Source: Fragilaria crotonensis
Taxonomy: Eukaryota; Bacillariophyta; Fragilariophyceae; Fragilariales; Fragilariaceae
Direction: 5' to 3'
Assembly: GCA_022925895.1 (NCBI GenBank)
Contig: JAKSYS010000057.1
Location: 62,001-126,000, forward strand
Length of the DNA: 64,000 bases
Shown: in pieces, positions 10,464 through 20,812 of the stretch
Position numbering within the stretch: position 1 is the stretch's first letter
Layout of the letters: each line of letters begins with the position of its first letter
The notes under the pieces: model-generated
Databases searched by the model: none
The model's input: the letters and a program-made list of their open reading frames with translations, nothing else
Told to the model about the DNA's origin: nothing
Program-made: the position numbers and the translations under genes

Positions 10464-10784
10464 CGATGATCGCGATCTGCGTTGTTTGTTGCGCCTCGAC
10501 CTTTCTTGTTCCCATATTGCAGCATGGTGCCAATTTCGAATCGTGTACTACGGATTTCTTTGATACATACCAGTGAGTAGGTTGAAGATCTCAAGCGCGA
10601 GGGCGACATTCTACTCGAGTGTGCCATACATCTGCACAACAATACTTCAGAAAATGGACAATCTAAGGCACAAAAATAGCTGCTACGCAACCGACCACCA
10701 GGTACTCCAGAGCACTCAGAGGCATTCCTGTCAGATTCCTCGTCAAATGATATATTAAACCTTTAGTACGGTACAAGCATGTCT
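10464..10784. other. Convergent spacer, nothing recognised
   Basis: 321 bp between two convergent stop codons. I see no open frame of note and no structured RNA that I can identify. Confidence 0.5.
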
Positions 10785-11606
10785 TCATTTCTCTTCCTTC
10801 GCGATGATCGCGTTGGTCAATACTGGCATCTGAAACTTCCACTTTTCCCAGTCGTCGTCATTCAAGATCAACTGGACCATGGCGTGAGCAACGTTAGACC
10901 TCGTTGACTTTCCAGCTCCGAACAATCCGAAGCATGGTTTCGGTGTCAAATTGTATTCTGAAACATCTCCATCAATCAAATCATCGGGACGAACAACGCA
11001 CCATTCGATAGGGGTATCCTTGCCAAGGTTGTGCACGTACAACGCTGCTGCCTCATTATCTGCAATTGGCGGGATAAGACTCCGAAGGAGAGCCAGGATG
11101 AGCCTCTCCAAGAAAGGACGACGATCGTCATTACCGTTTGGATTCGCGACGCCATCAGCACTCATGAGAATGAATTTTGTTTTTTGGCTACCAATTGACG
11201 TTATCAGGCGTGTCACAGCTTCAGTTACCAACTTGCGAGGCTCGCCCCAGATGCCGTTGAAATCGGGAACGTGGCCTAGGCAGCTGACAACAGCATCACA
11301 TCCCTTGGTGAGCTCATCCAATTTGGACTGACTCAAATCTAGAATCGATGCCTCTGATATCATAAGGCGATCACCGAAGTCTCCGTCCAAAAGCTTTTCC
11401 ATGCGTTCCTTGGACCTTACGATTGTTCTCACTTTTTGACCTCGATCGAGAAGCATTTGGACAACATGTCTGCCTGTCGCACCCGTTGCACCAATAACTA
11501 ACGTGGTAGTAACGGCGTTCATATTAGCTTCGCAAGCCTTGATTGATTCAGGATCTGCGAGCACTTTATGTGCGGTCATCAGGAGCAGCAGGACCACCAG
11601 TATCAT
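10785..11606 (-). CDS. NmrA-like / atypical short-chain dehydrogenase-type NAD(P)-binding protein
   Basis: 273 residues from the ATG at 11606. A hydrophobic stretch (MILVVLLLLMTAHKVLADP) opens the protein and looks like a signal peptide. About residue 34 begins a Rossmann beta-alpha-beta with VIGATGATGRHVVQML, the GxxGxxG dinucleotide-binding motif of NmrA/atypical SDR proteins. Later conserved stretches are DAVVSCLGH and FILMSADGV, followed by WCVVRPDDL. The classic SDR YxxxK pair is not obvious, as is usual for atypical SDRs, so a catalytic role is not shown; it could be a redox sensor or reductase. If translation began at the second ATG (11522, just before TTTLVIGATG), the product would lack the signal peptide and be cytosolic. 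Confidence 0.8.
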   Translation of the reverse strand: MILVVLLLLMTAHKVLADPESIKACEANMNAVTTTLVIGATGATGRHVVQMLLDRGQKVRTIVRSKERMEKLLDGDFGDRLMISEASILDLSQSKLDELTKGCDAVVSCLGHVPDFNGIWGEPRKLVTEAVTRLITSIGSQKTKFILMSADGVANPNGNDDRRPFLERLILALLRSLIPPIADNEAAALYVHNLGKDTPIEWCVVRPDDLIDGDVSEYNLTPKPCFGLFGAGKSTRSNVAHAMVQLILNDDDWEKWKFQMPVLTNAIIAKEEK

Positions 11607-12099
11607 TTCCTTGTCCTTCACATTGAATTGAAGGCTTCCGCGGAAGATCTTCTCGAATGTTCGTGACAATCATTTCTTCGTCCCACGATTAGATCCAGGC
11701 GACTCGTTGCAATCTGGAATCTGGAATCTGGAGTACAAGTACGGTACTACCGACAGTAATCCTACAGTATACTGTAGCTGAATTTTATGCCGGTACAGTC
11801 CTTCAACGACAGTTCCAACGATAGACTACAGTACCTACGGTACACTTACCAGGGTACCTGGAATTTCAGAGCGAAACTCTTGGCATCGGTTGACTAATGT
11901 GAATCCTTCGAAGTAAAGCACATGCTGACATAGTGAACACTGAACCATGTTGTCGATGACCGTGTTGGTTAGTTTGCGATGTTTAATCGCATTAAAATAC
12001 AAGCCAAACAAAAAAGCCAAGAACCTGAGTTCTCGCGGATCGCATTGTTGGAAGATGGCGTCTGAAGGTCGATCTACTGCATACTGCGTCACTCAGCCT
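11607..12099. other. Spacer with GTAC-rich tract
   Basis: 493 bp between two minus-strand genes. Bases about 11740-11860 are rich in GTAC and CTACAGTA-type short palindromes. An 85-codon open frame (11835-12092) starts at GTG and shows no recognisable domain; I do not call it. Confidence 0.5.
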
Positions 12100-13188
12100 T
12101 CACTCCCCCTTGTCCCAGATTGGATCTCCAATTTTGATAATCTTGACGACATCGTTGACAGATATAGAATCCCCAAAGGCAATTGCATTCTGAGCAAAGT
12201 AGACGTCGCTCTTTGAGTTTCCTACCGCTCGAAAGTCGGCCAGTGTCGCCAATGGTTCATCAGACACCTGGCCTGTAATTTGATCTGTGCAGGACTGTTT
12301 GCACCGAGGGCATCCCTTCACAATGTGCAATTGCGTCGCACCAATCTCAATTATCTTCCACGAATCTTCTTCAAAGGCCTTGGTGTTTCGAATCACAATA
12401 TTAGGTCGGAAGCGACTCATGGGGATAGGGTCCTTTCCCTTGTCTCGGAGACGTCGGTTCACCTCGTCAAGGGATGCTTCGCAGGCGATTAAAATTGGAA
12501 AGCCATCCGTGAGAGAGGTCGCGGGAGAACGCCCCCAGAGAGTTCGCGCTTCAGGTGGTACATATTTGTCTGGAGCATGTAGTGTAGAAATTTGATGGGT
12601 CAAACGTATATTCTTGAATGATTCGTCAGACCCCACAATATCTTGAAAAAACTTGGCTGCAACGTCACCCAAATCCACCACTTCGACAACGTTGTCCCAA
12701 AGTCTGGCACGGTACACGGATTGTTTTGTGGTGTCGTATTGAAGGGAAACGGTAATACTCACTTCCTTCCAAGACAGCTGAAGCAACATGTCGTTCAGGT
12801 ACCTTGCTGTTACAGTCGCCAGCTCGGGACATTGACGCTGCGAAATAAATCGATGTGTGGCATCCGACGGTGAAAACCCATAGACGGGACGTGGACTGGG
12901 ACACACGAGCATGAGACGTCGATCCCTGACAAAGCCGCAATTATCTATCTTGGAGCTTTCCAATTCAACGGCCCGCAGCGATTTGACGGGGTGAATGTAA
13001 AGGGCGGAAACAGTCGGTGATTCTCCGTCGTTGGTGGGTGATGCAGGGGCAAACACTAATTGAAGTTTCGCCCACCATGTCTGAAAAAGGCGGCGTATTC
13101 CTCCGTGAGCAAGGGGCAGCAACACTAACAATAGAGTCAAGAGTGTTGATTGAGACCAAAGGCTTCCGGACAATACTGGAGTGGTCAT
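12100..13188 (-). CDS. MOSC-domain protein, mARC-like (molybdenum cofactor)
   Basis: 362 residues from the ATG at 13188; the open frame upstream offers only TTG. An N-terminal hydrophobic segment (STLLTLLLVLLPLAHGG) could anchor or target the protein, as in mitochondrial mARC proteins. The MOSC N-terminal beta-barrel begins at about residue 60 with SALYIHPVKSL. The MOSC domain follows with TDGFPILIACEASLDEVN, then SRFRPNIVI, then GCPRCKQSCTDQITG. The first Cys of CPRC matches the conserved position of the Cys that coordinates molybdenum in mARC/MOSC proteins. In that family the enzyme reduces N-hydroxylated substrates together with cytochrome b5 and its reductase; that role is inferred here. 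Alternative: another MOSC sulfurase-related protein, but no aminotransferase-like domain is present. Confidence 0.86.
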   Translation of the reverse strand: MTTPVLSGSLWSQSTLLTLLLVLLPLAHGGIRRLFQTWWAKLQLVFAPASPTNDGESPTVSALYIHPVKSLRAVELESSKIDNCGFVRDRRLMLVCPSPRPVYGFSPSDATHRFISQRQCPELATVTARYLNDMLLQLSWKEVSITVSLQYDTTKQSVYRARLWDNVVEVVDLGDVAAKFFQDIVGSDESFKNIRLTHQISTLHAPDKYVPPEARTLWGRSPATSLTDGFPILIACEASLDEVNRRLRDKGKDPIPMSRFRPNIVIRNTKAFEEDSWKIIEIGATQLHIVKGCPRCKQSCTDQITGQVSDEPLATLADFRAVGNSKSDVYFAQNAIAFGDSISVNDVVKIIKIGDPIWDKGE

Positions 13189-13433
13189 GATGGCGAACCT
13201 TGTAAGGACAGACTTTGTGTCAAGATAAAGATATGCCTGTACTCGGAGTATGCTCAATGATATTTCTGTATGTCATACACGCTACAGTCAAATGACTGAT
13301 AAGTTGTACATGTACAGTGTACAGGGAACTGGTACCTGGTACTGTAACTCTGTAAGACATCAATACCGGATAACATTGTGTACTAAATACTAAAGTACTG
13401 GTACTACTAGTACTGTATTACAGTGCGACTACT

Positions 13434-15725
13434 ATGCTGCGTGCTGTAGAGCTGCTACACTCAAGGAAAGGCACGGCGCACTTGTCGCAATCCCAAATCC
13501 CAAATCGACGACGGTTCATTTTCTATGATGCAGCAGCAATGACAACGGATGAAAGTCGCTCCTGGCGCCACGACGACAGCAAGTTGCCCCCTCGTCCTCG
13601 CCAAGAAGGGATTCCACCCAGAGCATTTCATAGCATTAGCAGCAATCGGCGACCTCGAGGCCTGGACAAAGTGCTGAAAGAATCGGCAACCAATGTCGTG
13701 AAAGAGCAACGCAAGCACGTTAGCTCGCAGAACAAATTGAAGCGAGCTGCGTTCAAGGAAGTGACATCCCTCAAGACATGGCCTCTTCAAGAACTCGCAC
13801 TGCAAGATCTTGATCGTTTATGCGTGGAGCATTTAGGCAAGCTTCAAGGAACGAGCTCTGATCTGGAGAACGTTTCGGATGTGGAGACACTCGGAGATTC
13901 TACAGGTTTGTCCTCCTCCTCCCTCGATGAACCCAAGCGAACACGACGGAGGGACTCCGACTATGAAGAGGACTTGTCACCTCGAAAGTCCAGTCTACGG
14001 CATCGGTTCATGCAAGACTTTATTCGAGAACGAGACTTGCAAGTCTTACAGGAGGACTCTGCTCTACCTGCGTTATGGTGTATGGAACCTCGCATCTTTG
14101 CCTTTGAAAAGAGTGCTACAGGCAAACGTAAATACATTGTCGGGCATTTGGGACGTTTTATGGATTACTATTGGCGCAAATGCGATCTGAAACAAAGACA
14201 CTACTATGAACTGATTCGTGAGAAGATGCCATGTCGACTTTATTTCGACCTGGAATTCTCGAAGGCAGCGAATCCTCACATTACTGAGGAAGACAGCCAA
14301 TTGTTGCTAAAAGAACTTATGGAAGAACTGATTCATGAGTTCAAGAGTATGTATGACTTTGGTTTGACCAAGGATCGAATTGTGGAATTGGATTCTTCCA
14401 CCGAGACAAAGTTTTCTTGCCACTGGATTGTCCACCTTCCGAATGGTGAACTATTTGCCGATGCAACTGCAGCGGGTCGATTTGTGCGGGTCTTTGTTGG
14501 ACGCCTTGCCGAAGAATTAGCAACGGGACAGATGAAACGAGGCACATTGGCAAAATGTCTCTTTGTTACGAATGCTTCTCCAAAGACCGAAGATCAGCAT
14601 GTGACGACAGCAGCTGACGACATATCTTCCAAGAGTTGTGTTATCGACTTAGGAGTGTATACGCGCAACCGACTCTTTCGCATCATGGGTTCGTCGAAGT
14701 TCGGCAAGCCCGCCTCTGCCGCTTTGCATCTGGCATCGACGAACGAATATGCACTACCCATAGGGAACGAGAGCTTCTACGCTCCTGCGCTGCTCAACAA
14801 GGAGGACACAGTCGTGAATGAGGAGCTAGTAAGTATTGAAAGGAACCAGCGTAATTCCGGAACATTATCTGTAGCTCACTTGTATTGCTATTCGAAGGGA
14901 GAAGATATGAAACGCGACCTACAGAGGTTTCAATCCTCTGTGGACTGGACGGCTCATGCCGACGCTTTAGCAGCCACGCTTGTGGTGCCCATGAATGTCA
15001 TGAAGTGCAATTTTCGGATTTTGGAGGATTCGGAGGCTGCCAAGGCCCTTGCCGATGCAGAAGCAGGCCCACCCTTCAAGTCTAGTGCTGTGGGTTCGAC
15101 TAATCCGAAGCTAATAACTAACACGTCCGTCAAAACTGGAAGGTCTCCATTTCCAGTCTTGGACAACTTCGTGCTCACCGACCTTGCGACTCGAGGTGGC
15201 GTGCAAGGTTCGATTCGGGGATGGTCTGTAGAAAACGATGGTAGCATGCCAAAATCTATTACATATCAAATGGTACGCAACCGTTGGTGTGAATCCATCG
15301 GCAGACCCCACAAAAGTAACAACATTATGTGGACCATTGACTTTACCACCATGGAGACGACTCAGGGCTGCCATGATCCCGAATGCCGCGCTCGGAGATT
15401 TCGAAGGAAACCCAAGCCATTGTCTGACAAACTTCAGGAGGAACTCCGCGATATCCTTTTTGATTATGAGCTCGTCGTTCACGCTGACGAAGCAGAAGGT
15501 CTGAGGCAGGCCAATTCAGTGCCATCGACTCCCCATATCGAAGAAGAAACTGCGTTGGTGTCGAGGAATTCAACAGCTTCGACTGGTGAATTCGACGACG
15601 AAGAGTTTGAGAAAGCATTGCTTGCTTTGACTATCCACGAGGATCGCACTCAAATGACAAGAAATACGACGACTTTACCCGCTCAAGACCTAGAAAAGAA
15701 GGATAGCTCATCGCAAACGCCATAA
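13434..15725 (+). CDS. PRIMPOL: PrimPol, DNA primase-polymerase (AEP superfamily)
   Basis: 763 residues, single exon, ATG at 13434 (a second ATG at 13539 is possible). The first ~200 residues are charged and of low complexity. The archaeo-eukaryotic primase core follows. CRLYFDLEF at about residues 268-276 gives the DxE metal motif (D272, E274). FSCHWIVHL at about 326-334 gives the SxH nucleotide motif. VIDLGVYTRNRLFR supplies the third conserved Asp. A C-terminal zinc module has WCESIGRPH then GCHDPEC at about 618-652 (Cys, His, Cys, Cys), typical of PrimPol. The enzyme reprimes stalled forks in nuclear or organelle DNA. It is longer than the human protein (about 560 residues), mainly at the N-terminus. 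Its stop codon directly abuts that of the convergent GNAT gene. Confidence 0.9.
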   Translation: MLRAVELLHSRKGTAHLSQSQIPNRRRFIFYDAAAMTTDESRSWRHDDSKLPPRPRQEGIPPRAFHSISSNRRPRGLDKVLKESATNVVKEQRKHVSSQNKLKRAAFKEVTSLKTWPLQELALQDLDRLCVEHLGKLQGTSSDLENVSDVETLGDSTGLSSSSLDEPKRTRRRDSDYEEDLSPRKSSLRHRFMQDFIRERDLQVLQEDSALPALWCMEPRIFAFEKSATGKRKYIVGHLGRFMDYYWRKCDLKQRHYYELIREKMPCRLYFDLEFSKAANPHITEEDSQLLLKELMEELIHEFKSMYDFGLTKDRIVELDSSTETKFSCHWIVHLPNGELFADATAAGRFVRVFVGRLAEELATGQMKRGTLAKCLFVTNASPKTEDQHVTTAADDISSKSCVIDLGVYTRNRLFRIMGSSKFGKPASAALHLASTNEYALPIGNESFYAPALLNKEDTVVNEELVSIERNQRNSGTLSVAHLYCYSKGEDMKRDLQRFQSSVDWTAHADALAATLVVPMNVMKCNFRILEDSEAAKALADAEAGPPFKSSAVGSTNPKLITNTSVKTGRSPFPVLDNFVLTDLATRGGVQGSIRGWSVENDGSMPKSITYQMVRNRWCESIGRPHKSNNIMWTIDFTTMETTQGCHDPECRARRFRRKPKPLSDKLQEELRDILFDYELVVHADEAEGLRQANSVPSTPHIEEETALVSRNSTASTGEFDDEEFEKALLALTIHEDRTQMTRNTTTLPAQDLEKKDSSSQTP

Positions 15726-16887
15726 TCAACTAAAGACACTTTCGCGAAACGACTGGAAAAGTTTCGATAAGTCCCCCATGGCTGACTTGGTCGACATTGC
15801 CAAGTCCAACTTTCTTGGTGCTGTCGCACTGCCATCGAGTGGCTTTCGCATGCAAACCTTGATACATCGCTCCTTGCTTAGAAGGAATCCCGCCGTCGTA
15901 AACCTCCGACCGGTAGGATCCGAAAAGACAATGTTGTAACCACGTTTCTGATAGAATTCCAGGGCCCGATTGTTATCCGCTTCCACTTCCAGTATCACTT
16001 CTTCACCTCCCCAGCTCTCAACTGCTGCCTCACACGCTTCCATTAGTTGACTGCCAATCCCACTGTTACGTGCCTCGCTAGTGACGGACAGATTCGTTAA
16101 GAATGGCCGCCGCGGATTTGGTCGTCCATTCGACGCCTGTCTCTTGCCTCTTGTGGCACCTGGAACATCTCCCAATCCATAGGGGCGCTCGGATACTTCA
16201 CAGAATCCCACAACATCACCACGAACATAATCAATTGTCCCTCTTGTATTGAGATCAATGTCCAAATTTTCGATGCGATCCAGATCCAAAATGAGAGGTG
16301 TCGTTTGAGCCACCTCGGGAGATTTCATGGGTATAACGCGACGAGCGACAAACATGGCGACGGGCGAAGCGTCGTCATTGGTGTTGAGTTTTCGTCGTCT
16401 CAAGTCTGCCGCTTGAATGGAAGACAGATATTTTAGCTGTACCCGTGTCCATGGTCTATTGGAATGAAGGAACGGGTTGTGTGAGGATCGACGAGATTGA
16501 CGATGCGAGGTGTCGTGATGAATGGGAAACCGGCACCAAGAGCACTGGTTGGTTCAAAGATCAAATTGTTACGTACGGAGGGTTGGTGCGTGATTTATTG
16601 AAAAACACATCAATACACATGCCGGCAACTTCATCGAAGACATGGTCGGCTGGTCGATCACCCAACCTATCAATAATGAAGGGTATCGCACCAACGTTTG
16701 TTTCCTCTTTCTGCTGTTCCCATAAATTTGGAAACACACGTCGTACTGTCGACACAGGCATGGATGGCACAACCCTTTGTGGAATCAGCAACGCTCTTCC
16801 TGTGGCGCAGATCATGCACAGGATCAACACAACAAACGCCGTGCCGCCCGGGTTTGTGGTGCAGCGATTTCTTTTTATCCTGGCCAT
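15726..16887 (-). CDS. GNAT-family N-acetyltransferase, two exons (16577-16887 and 15726-16455), signal-peptide bearing
   Basis: I joined two open frames through an intron at 16456-16576 (121 bp; donor GTACGT, acceptor AATAG). Both sides are phase 2 and the junction reads TNPPPWTRVQLKYLSSIQ. The 346-residue product starts at ATG 16887 with a hydrophobic segment (TAFVVLILCMICATGRA), so it enters the secretory or plastid route; an ATG at 16944 in the same frame is an alternative. The C-terminal half has acetyl-CoA binding features: LTNLSVTSEARNSGIGSQLM (motif A, R/Q-x-x-G-x-G/A) and NNRALEFYQKRGY (motif B). The segment MFVARRVIP between them is also seen in algal plastid-type GNATs, from memory. 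The substrate (protein or small molecule) is not inferable. The TGA touches the TAA of PrimPol with no spacer. Confidence 0.82.
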
Positions 16888-17978
16888 TTCTCCGTCCAGT
16901 TTCGAACTTCTACTACCGGTAAGTCCAAATGGTATGCGATTCATCAACAATGTGCAGCGCCCTGAGTTAGGATCTTTAGCGCACAGTTTCGAGTTGATCA
17001 CGCCGAAAAGTGTGCTGTGCTATGTGATGGTTTGAGGTTTGAGAGTTTGAGTGCCAAAGTGCCAAACGGAAACAGCTCAACTTTTATGGCAACTGGCGAA
17101 CAGAGAACAGAGCAAACACACAGGGAGCCTCCCTACCGTTGCAAACGTACCTGGCGCACGTATGAAACATTGCCCAGTACTCCGAGCTCCAAGTACTCCA
17201 GTACCAGGTACCAGGTAGCTATGATCGCTACAGTACCAGGTACAGTATTACAATTCGGCCAAGTGGATATGGCAAATGTGCCAAGAACCACACGTACATA
17301 TGAAGTATGAAGACCTTGTACGTCGTATTTGTTCTCGTAGTACTTGTACTCCATGCTCCAGTAGATAATGATATGTGATACTGTAGTACAGTATATTACG
17401 TGTTCCAATAGTCTACTGTCGACCACATTAAGTTTTCCACTTGCCACGTCATAGAATCCTGACGTACTGATAACATACGAAGAACACCGTATGTCATACA
17501 TACATCCTTTGCATAGAGAGAGTGCAAAGTGCAAACTGCAAACATCTCGTCCACCACTTCGAACTTCCAACTTCCAACAGCCACCACATCCTTGTTGCAT
17601 TTGGACATCGCCACAGCAAACAAAAAATGAGTGTTTTGATTTTCTTCGCATACACTATGGCATAGTCGCATCTCATCTGGTACCAGGTAGTAGATGCAGT
17701 GTCTACTGTCTACGCGTAAAATGCTAAAGCCGCGTAACGCGTCATCCTTGGAACGTTGCGAACGCACACTAATACAAGGGATACAGTCATTCGTTGTGCA
17801 AGGTACACTGCGATTCGTCAAGTTCGGTATCAGCTCTCTGCCGTTGTATAGGTACTGATACAGATCACCCATTGAGTGATTGATTGGACCCTCTACGGCA
17901 AGCAGTTTGTCAGTCGAAACTCGTACGAACCGTCGAGATTCCGTACAAGTTTGGTTCGGCAAAGTTCTCCTATCGTTG
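16888..17978. promoter_or_regulatory. Shared divergent upstream region, GTAC-rich
   Basis: 1.1 kb between the divergent GNAT and phosphatase genes, so both promoters should lie here. Bases about 17160-17400 carry clustered GTAC and GGTACC palindromes, for example ACCAGGTACCAGGTA. A 246-codon minus-strand frame (17396-18136) runs through the spacer and antisense to the phosphatase presequence; it has no domain and is not called. No TATA box could be assigned. Confidence 0.4.
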
Positions 17979-19348
17979 ATGAAGGCCCGTCGCACGCTCC
18001 TCCTGACCATGATAATGTTGGCGAGTCGAATAAGCTTTGTTCGAGCTTTCGCTCCCTCATTAAGAGCCTCCTCCTGCCGCTCCCACGCACCTCTCGTTCG
18101 CCTTTTCAGCGCGGGAGCAGTCCCCGTGCCCAACATTGATCCGACGGCACAACTTTCGTCGTTTACTTCTCTTCAAGACAAATATCAACTCCCCAGTACG
18201 AATCAAGATCGATTACCTTTACGAAAAAACCAACGACTCGTTTGTTTTGGAGATGTTCACGGTGATTTAAATGCTTTGAAACATTTCTTAACCATCAGTG
18301 GAGTCTACGACGGCCATCGTTGGGTTGGCGGAGACTCCATTCTGGTACAATGTGGTGACGTCTTGGACCGTGGATCACAAGAATTACAATGTTTTTCATT
18401 ACTGACCGAACTTTCTCGTCAGGCCGACGCCGAAGGTGGCCGTGTTATTCTCTTGTGGGGAAATCACGAGGCTCTCAATGCGGCAGGACTCTTTCAATAC
18501 ACGACGGGTGACGCCGAATACGAGGACGCCGTCGGAACGTCCCTCGATGCGTCACTTCAGACGAATCGGTGGAGACTGCAGTTCGCAGGGAATCAGCCGG
18601 CTCGATGGGCATCCTTTGAACCGGGAGGATTGCTAGCCTCGCCATTGTTGGCCAATATGAAAGTTTCCGTCCAAGTGGGAAAGACTGTGTGCGTCCATGC
18701 TGGTTTGACGAAACGGCATCTTCAAGATTGGGGTGGACTGGAAGGGATGAATCGCATGGCGCAAGAATGGATTCAACAAAGTGAGTCACGTACATGTTTC
18801 TGCCTTTTCTTGTTGTTATGCCGCCTCCTCACACCTATCATCGTATGTACTTTGTGTTCGTCGCTTCAGCCCAACTCCACACCAACAACAATCTCGGTAC
18901 ATACTTTACCGTCCAACAGGTCTTGAAAGATGCTGAACAACGTGCCAAAGTGACATCCTCCACCATGCCCGCATGCCTAGGAGGTGGTAAGGATGACACG
19001 GGCGAATCCTCACCCGTCTGGCTGCGGGCCTTCTCCTCTCCGCCGGACCGTCCACCATCGCGACCTGACGCCCAGGCCCTCCTCGACGGGTGCCTGGCCG
19101 AATTGCAGGCCGATCGCATGGTCATGGGCCATACAGTGCAATCTCGCATTAATGCAGCGTTGGGAGGAAAGGCGTGGCGTGTGGATATTGGTGCCAGTCG
19201 CGGAGTGGCCGGTGGAACTCCGGAAGTGCTGGAGGTCATGGCGCACGGAGAGACTGGTGACGAAGTTGTATCGATTTTGACGCAGCATGGGAAAATACCG
19301 GCTCGTGAACGGCAGGTGGAACACTATGTAGCGAATCTGTATTCGTAG
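17979..19348 (+). CDS. Shewanella-like PPP-family phosphatase, plastid-type presequence, two exons (17979-18780 and 18870-19348)
   Basis: 426 residues. The start at 17979 gives a bipartite diatom plastid presequence: a signal peptide (TLLLTMIMLASRISFVRA) followed directly by FAPSLRASS, with Phe at +1. The PPP metal and phosphate motifs are complete: FGDVHGD, CGDVLDRG, LWGNHE, and after the intron VMGHTVQ; VCVHAGL provides the second His. The spacing and the GDVxxRGxxE variant fit Shewanella-like phosphatases (SLP1 is chloroplast-located in plants) rather than PP1/PP2A. The intron 18781-18869 (89 bp, GTGAGT...TTCAG) was chosen because it is the only nearby acceptor that keeps phase (A|CC). Serine/threonine or tyrosine specificity cannot be read from the sequence. 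Confidence 0.85.
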
Positions 19349-19517
19349 AAAGAGATTCTGAAAATCCCTACTTGTATAGTAATTGTTTAGTACTACTCGA
19401 GGACCACGTCCTCGTAATACTCTTGCACCCATGAACATCAGGTTGAATCAGCTCGACATGTGTCGTCCTAGTGGTTGGTCTACATTATGGTCTACTACGC
19501 TAGTAATCCTCCACTCA

Positions 19518-20120
19518 CTAAAAGGCTTCTTCTCCCTCCACGTGTTCCAAGTATCCCTGTTGAACGAAACTTTCCACATCTTGCGCTGGAAGAAAATGTA
19601 GTGTCCCCAGTTCTAGATTGGCCGTCCCTCCCGTTTCTGTCAAAACAATGGTTCCCAAGGATTCCAATACCCGAACTTGGATCCACGTGCTTGTCGGTGG
19701 CAATCGTTGCTGGCAAGTCATGTTGGCCCCTGTCTCGACCCCCTGTTGGGCTCGAAGACGTTCGTAGGCTTGCAGGAAATCCAATTCCGATTCGTGAAGC
19801 AGCGATTTTTGAATGCTGTCACTGCGATGCTTGTTGCTATTGCACTCGTGTTGCAAATACTTGACTCGATGATAAATGTACGCCAACAAACATCGCTTGT
19901 TTCGTCGAATGGCAGCATCGTGCAACATGAGGGAAGGGCGAACTTGGAGGGATGGCTTTTCTCCTTCAATGGAATCGACCAGATGCGTTAGCTCATCAAC
20001 GTGAAAGGTGATTTCTTCCAAACAACCCTTGACCAATTCGTCATTGTACGGCAACAGGGATGTGGCGTCGGAATGTTGGCATTCAGACACCAACGCTCGA
20101 CCACGTTGACCGAAATTCAT
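19518..20120 (-). CDS. PSF1: GINS complex subunit Psf1
   Basis: 200 residues from ATG 20120, where MNFGQRGRALV matches the usual short Psf1 N-terminus; an open frame continues upstream to 20210 but adds an unlikely leader. The helical A-domain contains LLPYNDELVKGCLEEI and the diagnostic RRNKRCLLAYIYHR. The C-terminal B-domain has WIQVRVLESLGTIVLTETG and ends with FVQQGYLEHV, as in eukaryotic Psf1. GINS joins Cdc45 and Mcm2-7 in the replicative helicase at nuclear forks. Length equals the family norm (about 196-208). It is convergent with the phosphatase gene, 169 bp away. Confidence 0.9.
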   Translation of the reverse strand: MNFGQRGRALVSECQHSDATSLLPYNDELVKGCLEEITFHVDELTHLVDSIEGEKPSLQVRPSLMLHDAAIRRNKRCLLAYIYHRVKYLQHECNSNKHRSDSIQKSLLHESELDFLQAYERLRAQQGVETGANMTCQQRLPPTSTWIQVRVLESLGTIVLTETGGTANLELGTLHFLPAQDVESFVQQGYLEHVEGEEAF

Positions 20121-20210
20121 GTTTTGGATATATTGTTGTGTGGAAAGGAATGCGATCGTGATGGACGGGCAGAGTGAGAGAGCGAACGCACCGCAGGCCG
20201 ATTGGGACAA

Positions 20211-20812
20211 GGGAAGGAAACGGTTTTTGCCTTTGTAGCGTGCGGATTGAAGAACACTTTAATGTTGGGAATAATGTTATACTGGACTACAAGCACCATA
20301 CGGAGCCTTAATGAAATTCATTTGTAATTGGGGAGATCCGTCGCGATTTGCGATTCAAGAACTGAATTCCGCGCCAAAATTCAAATGTTCGCTTGTGTGG
20401 GTACACTCCGAACTCCGAGAACCGAGAATGATGCCGGATGTGACAGTGACAAGTGACGATAAGATACGTTTTCCACGACACTTATGCTGAGACAGCTAAA
20501 TTTCTCGTGAATTGACCTTCGTGCAAGTACTGTATCACATCTACTGTAAGCCACCAATTCCCAGTACCATCATTTCTACCGTAGATTTCAATATGACAAA
20601 CTAGTATGTAGGAATTGGTAATAAGTACAAGTACTATTTCACAGCAGTACAATAGTACTCCAGTACATTATCCCTACTTGGGTGGTTCTCGTATTACAGT
20701 GCAGTGAAAGTTACGCGATGTAGTAGCGTACTCAAGGCACAGGCTGTACTCCAGTACTACTACTCCGTATTCTGTATTCTGTAGCGTCGTCGAAATGATG
20801 TTAACCCCAGTA
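20211..20812. other. Spacer upstream of Psf1, GTAC-rich
   Basis: Contains the Psf1 upstream region and, at about 20520-20780, a dense run of GTAC and CAGTACTA-type short palindromes. No gene recognised. Confidence 0.45.

Noticed and set aside
11835-12092. 85-codon minus-strand frame next to the MOSC gene
   Set aside because: GTG start, no domain, adjoining a GTAC-rich spacer.
17396-18136. 246-codon minus-strand open frame
   Set aside because: Runs antisense through the phosphatase presequence and a GTAC-rich spacer; no domain and unlikely composition.
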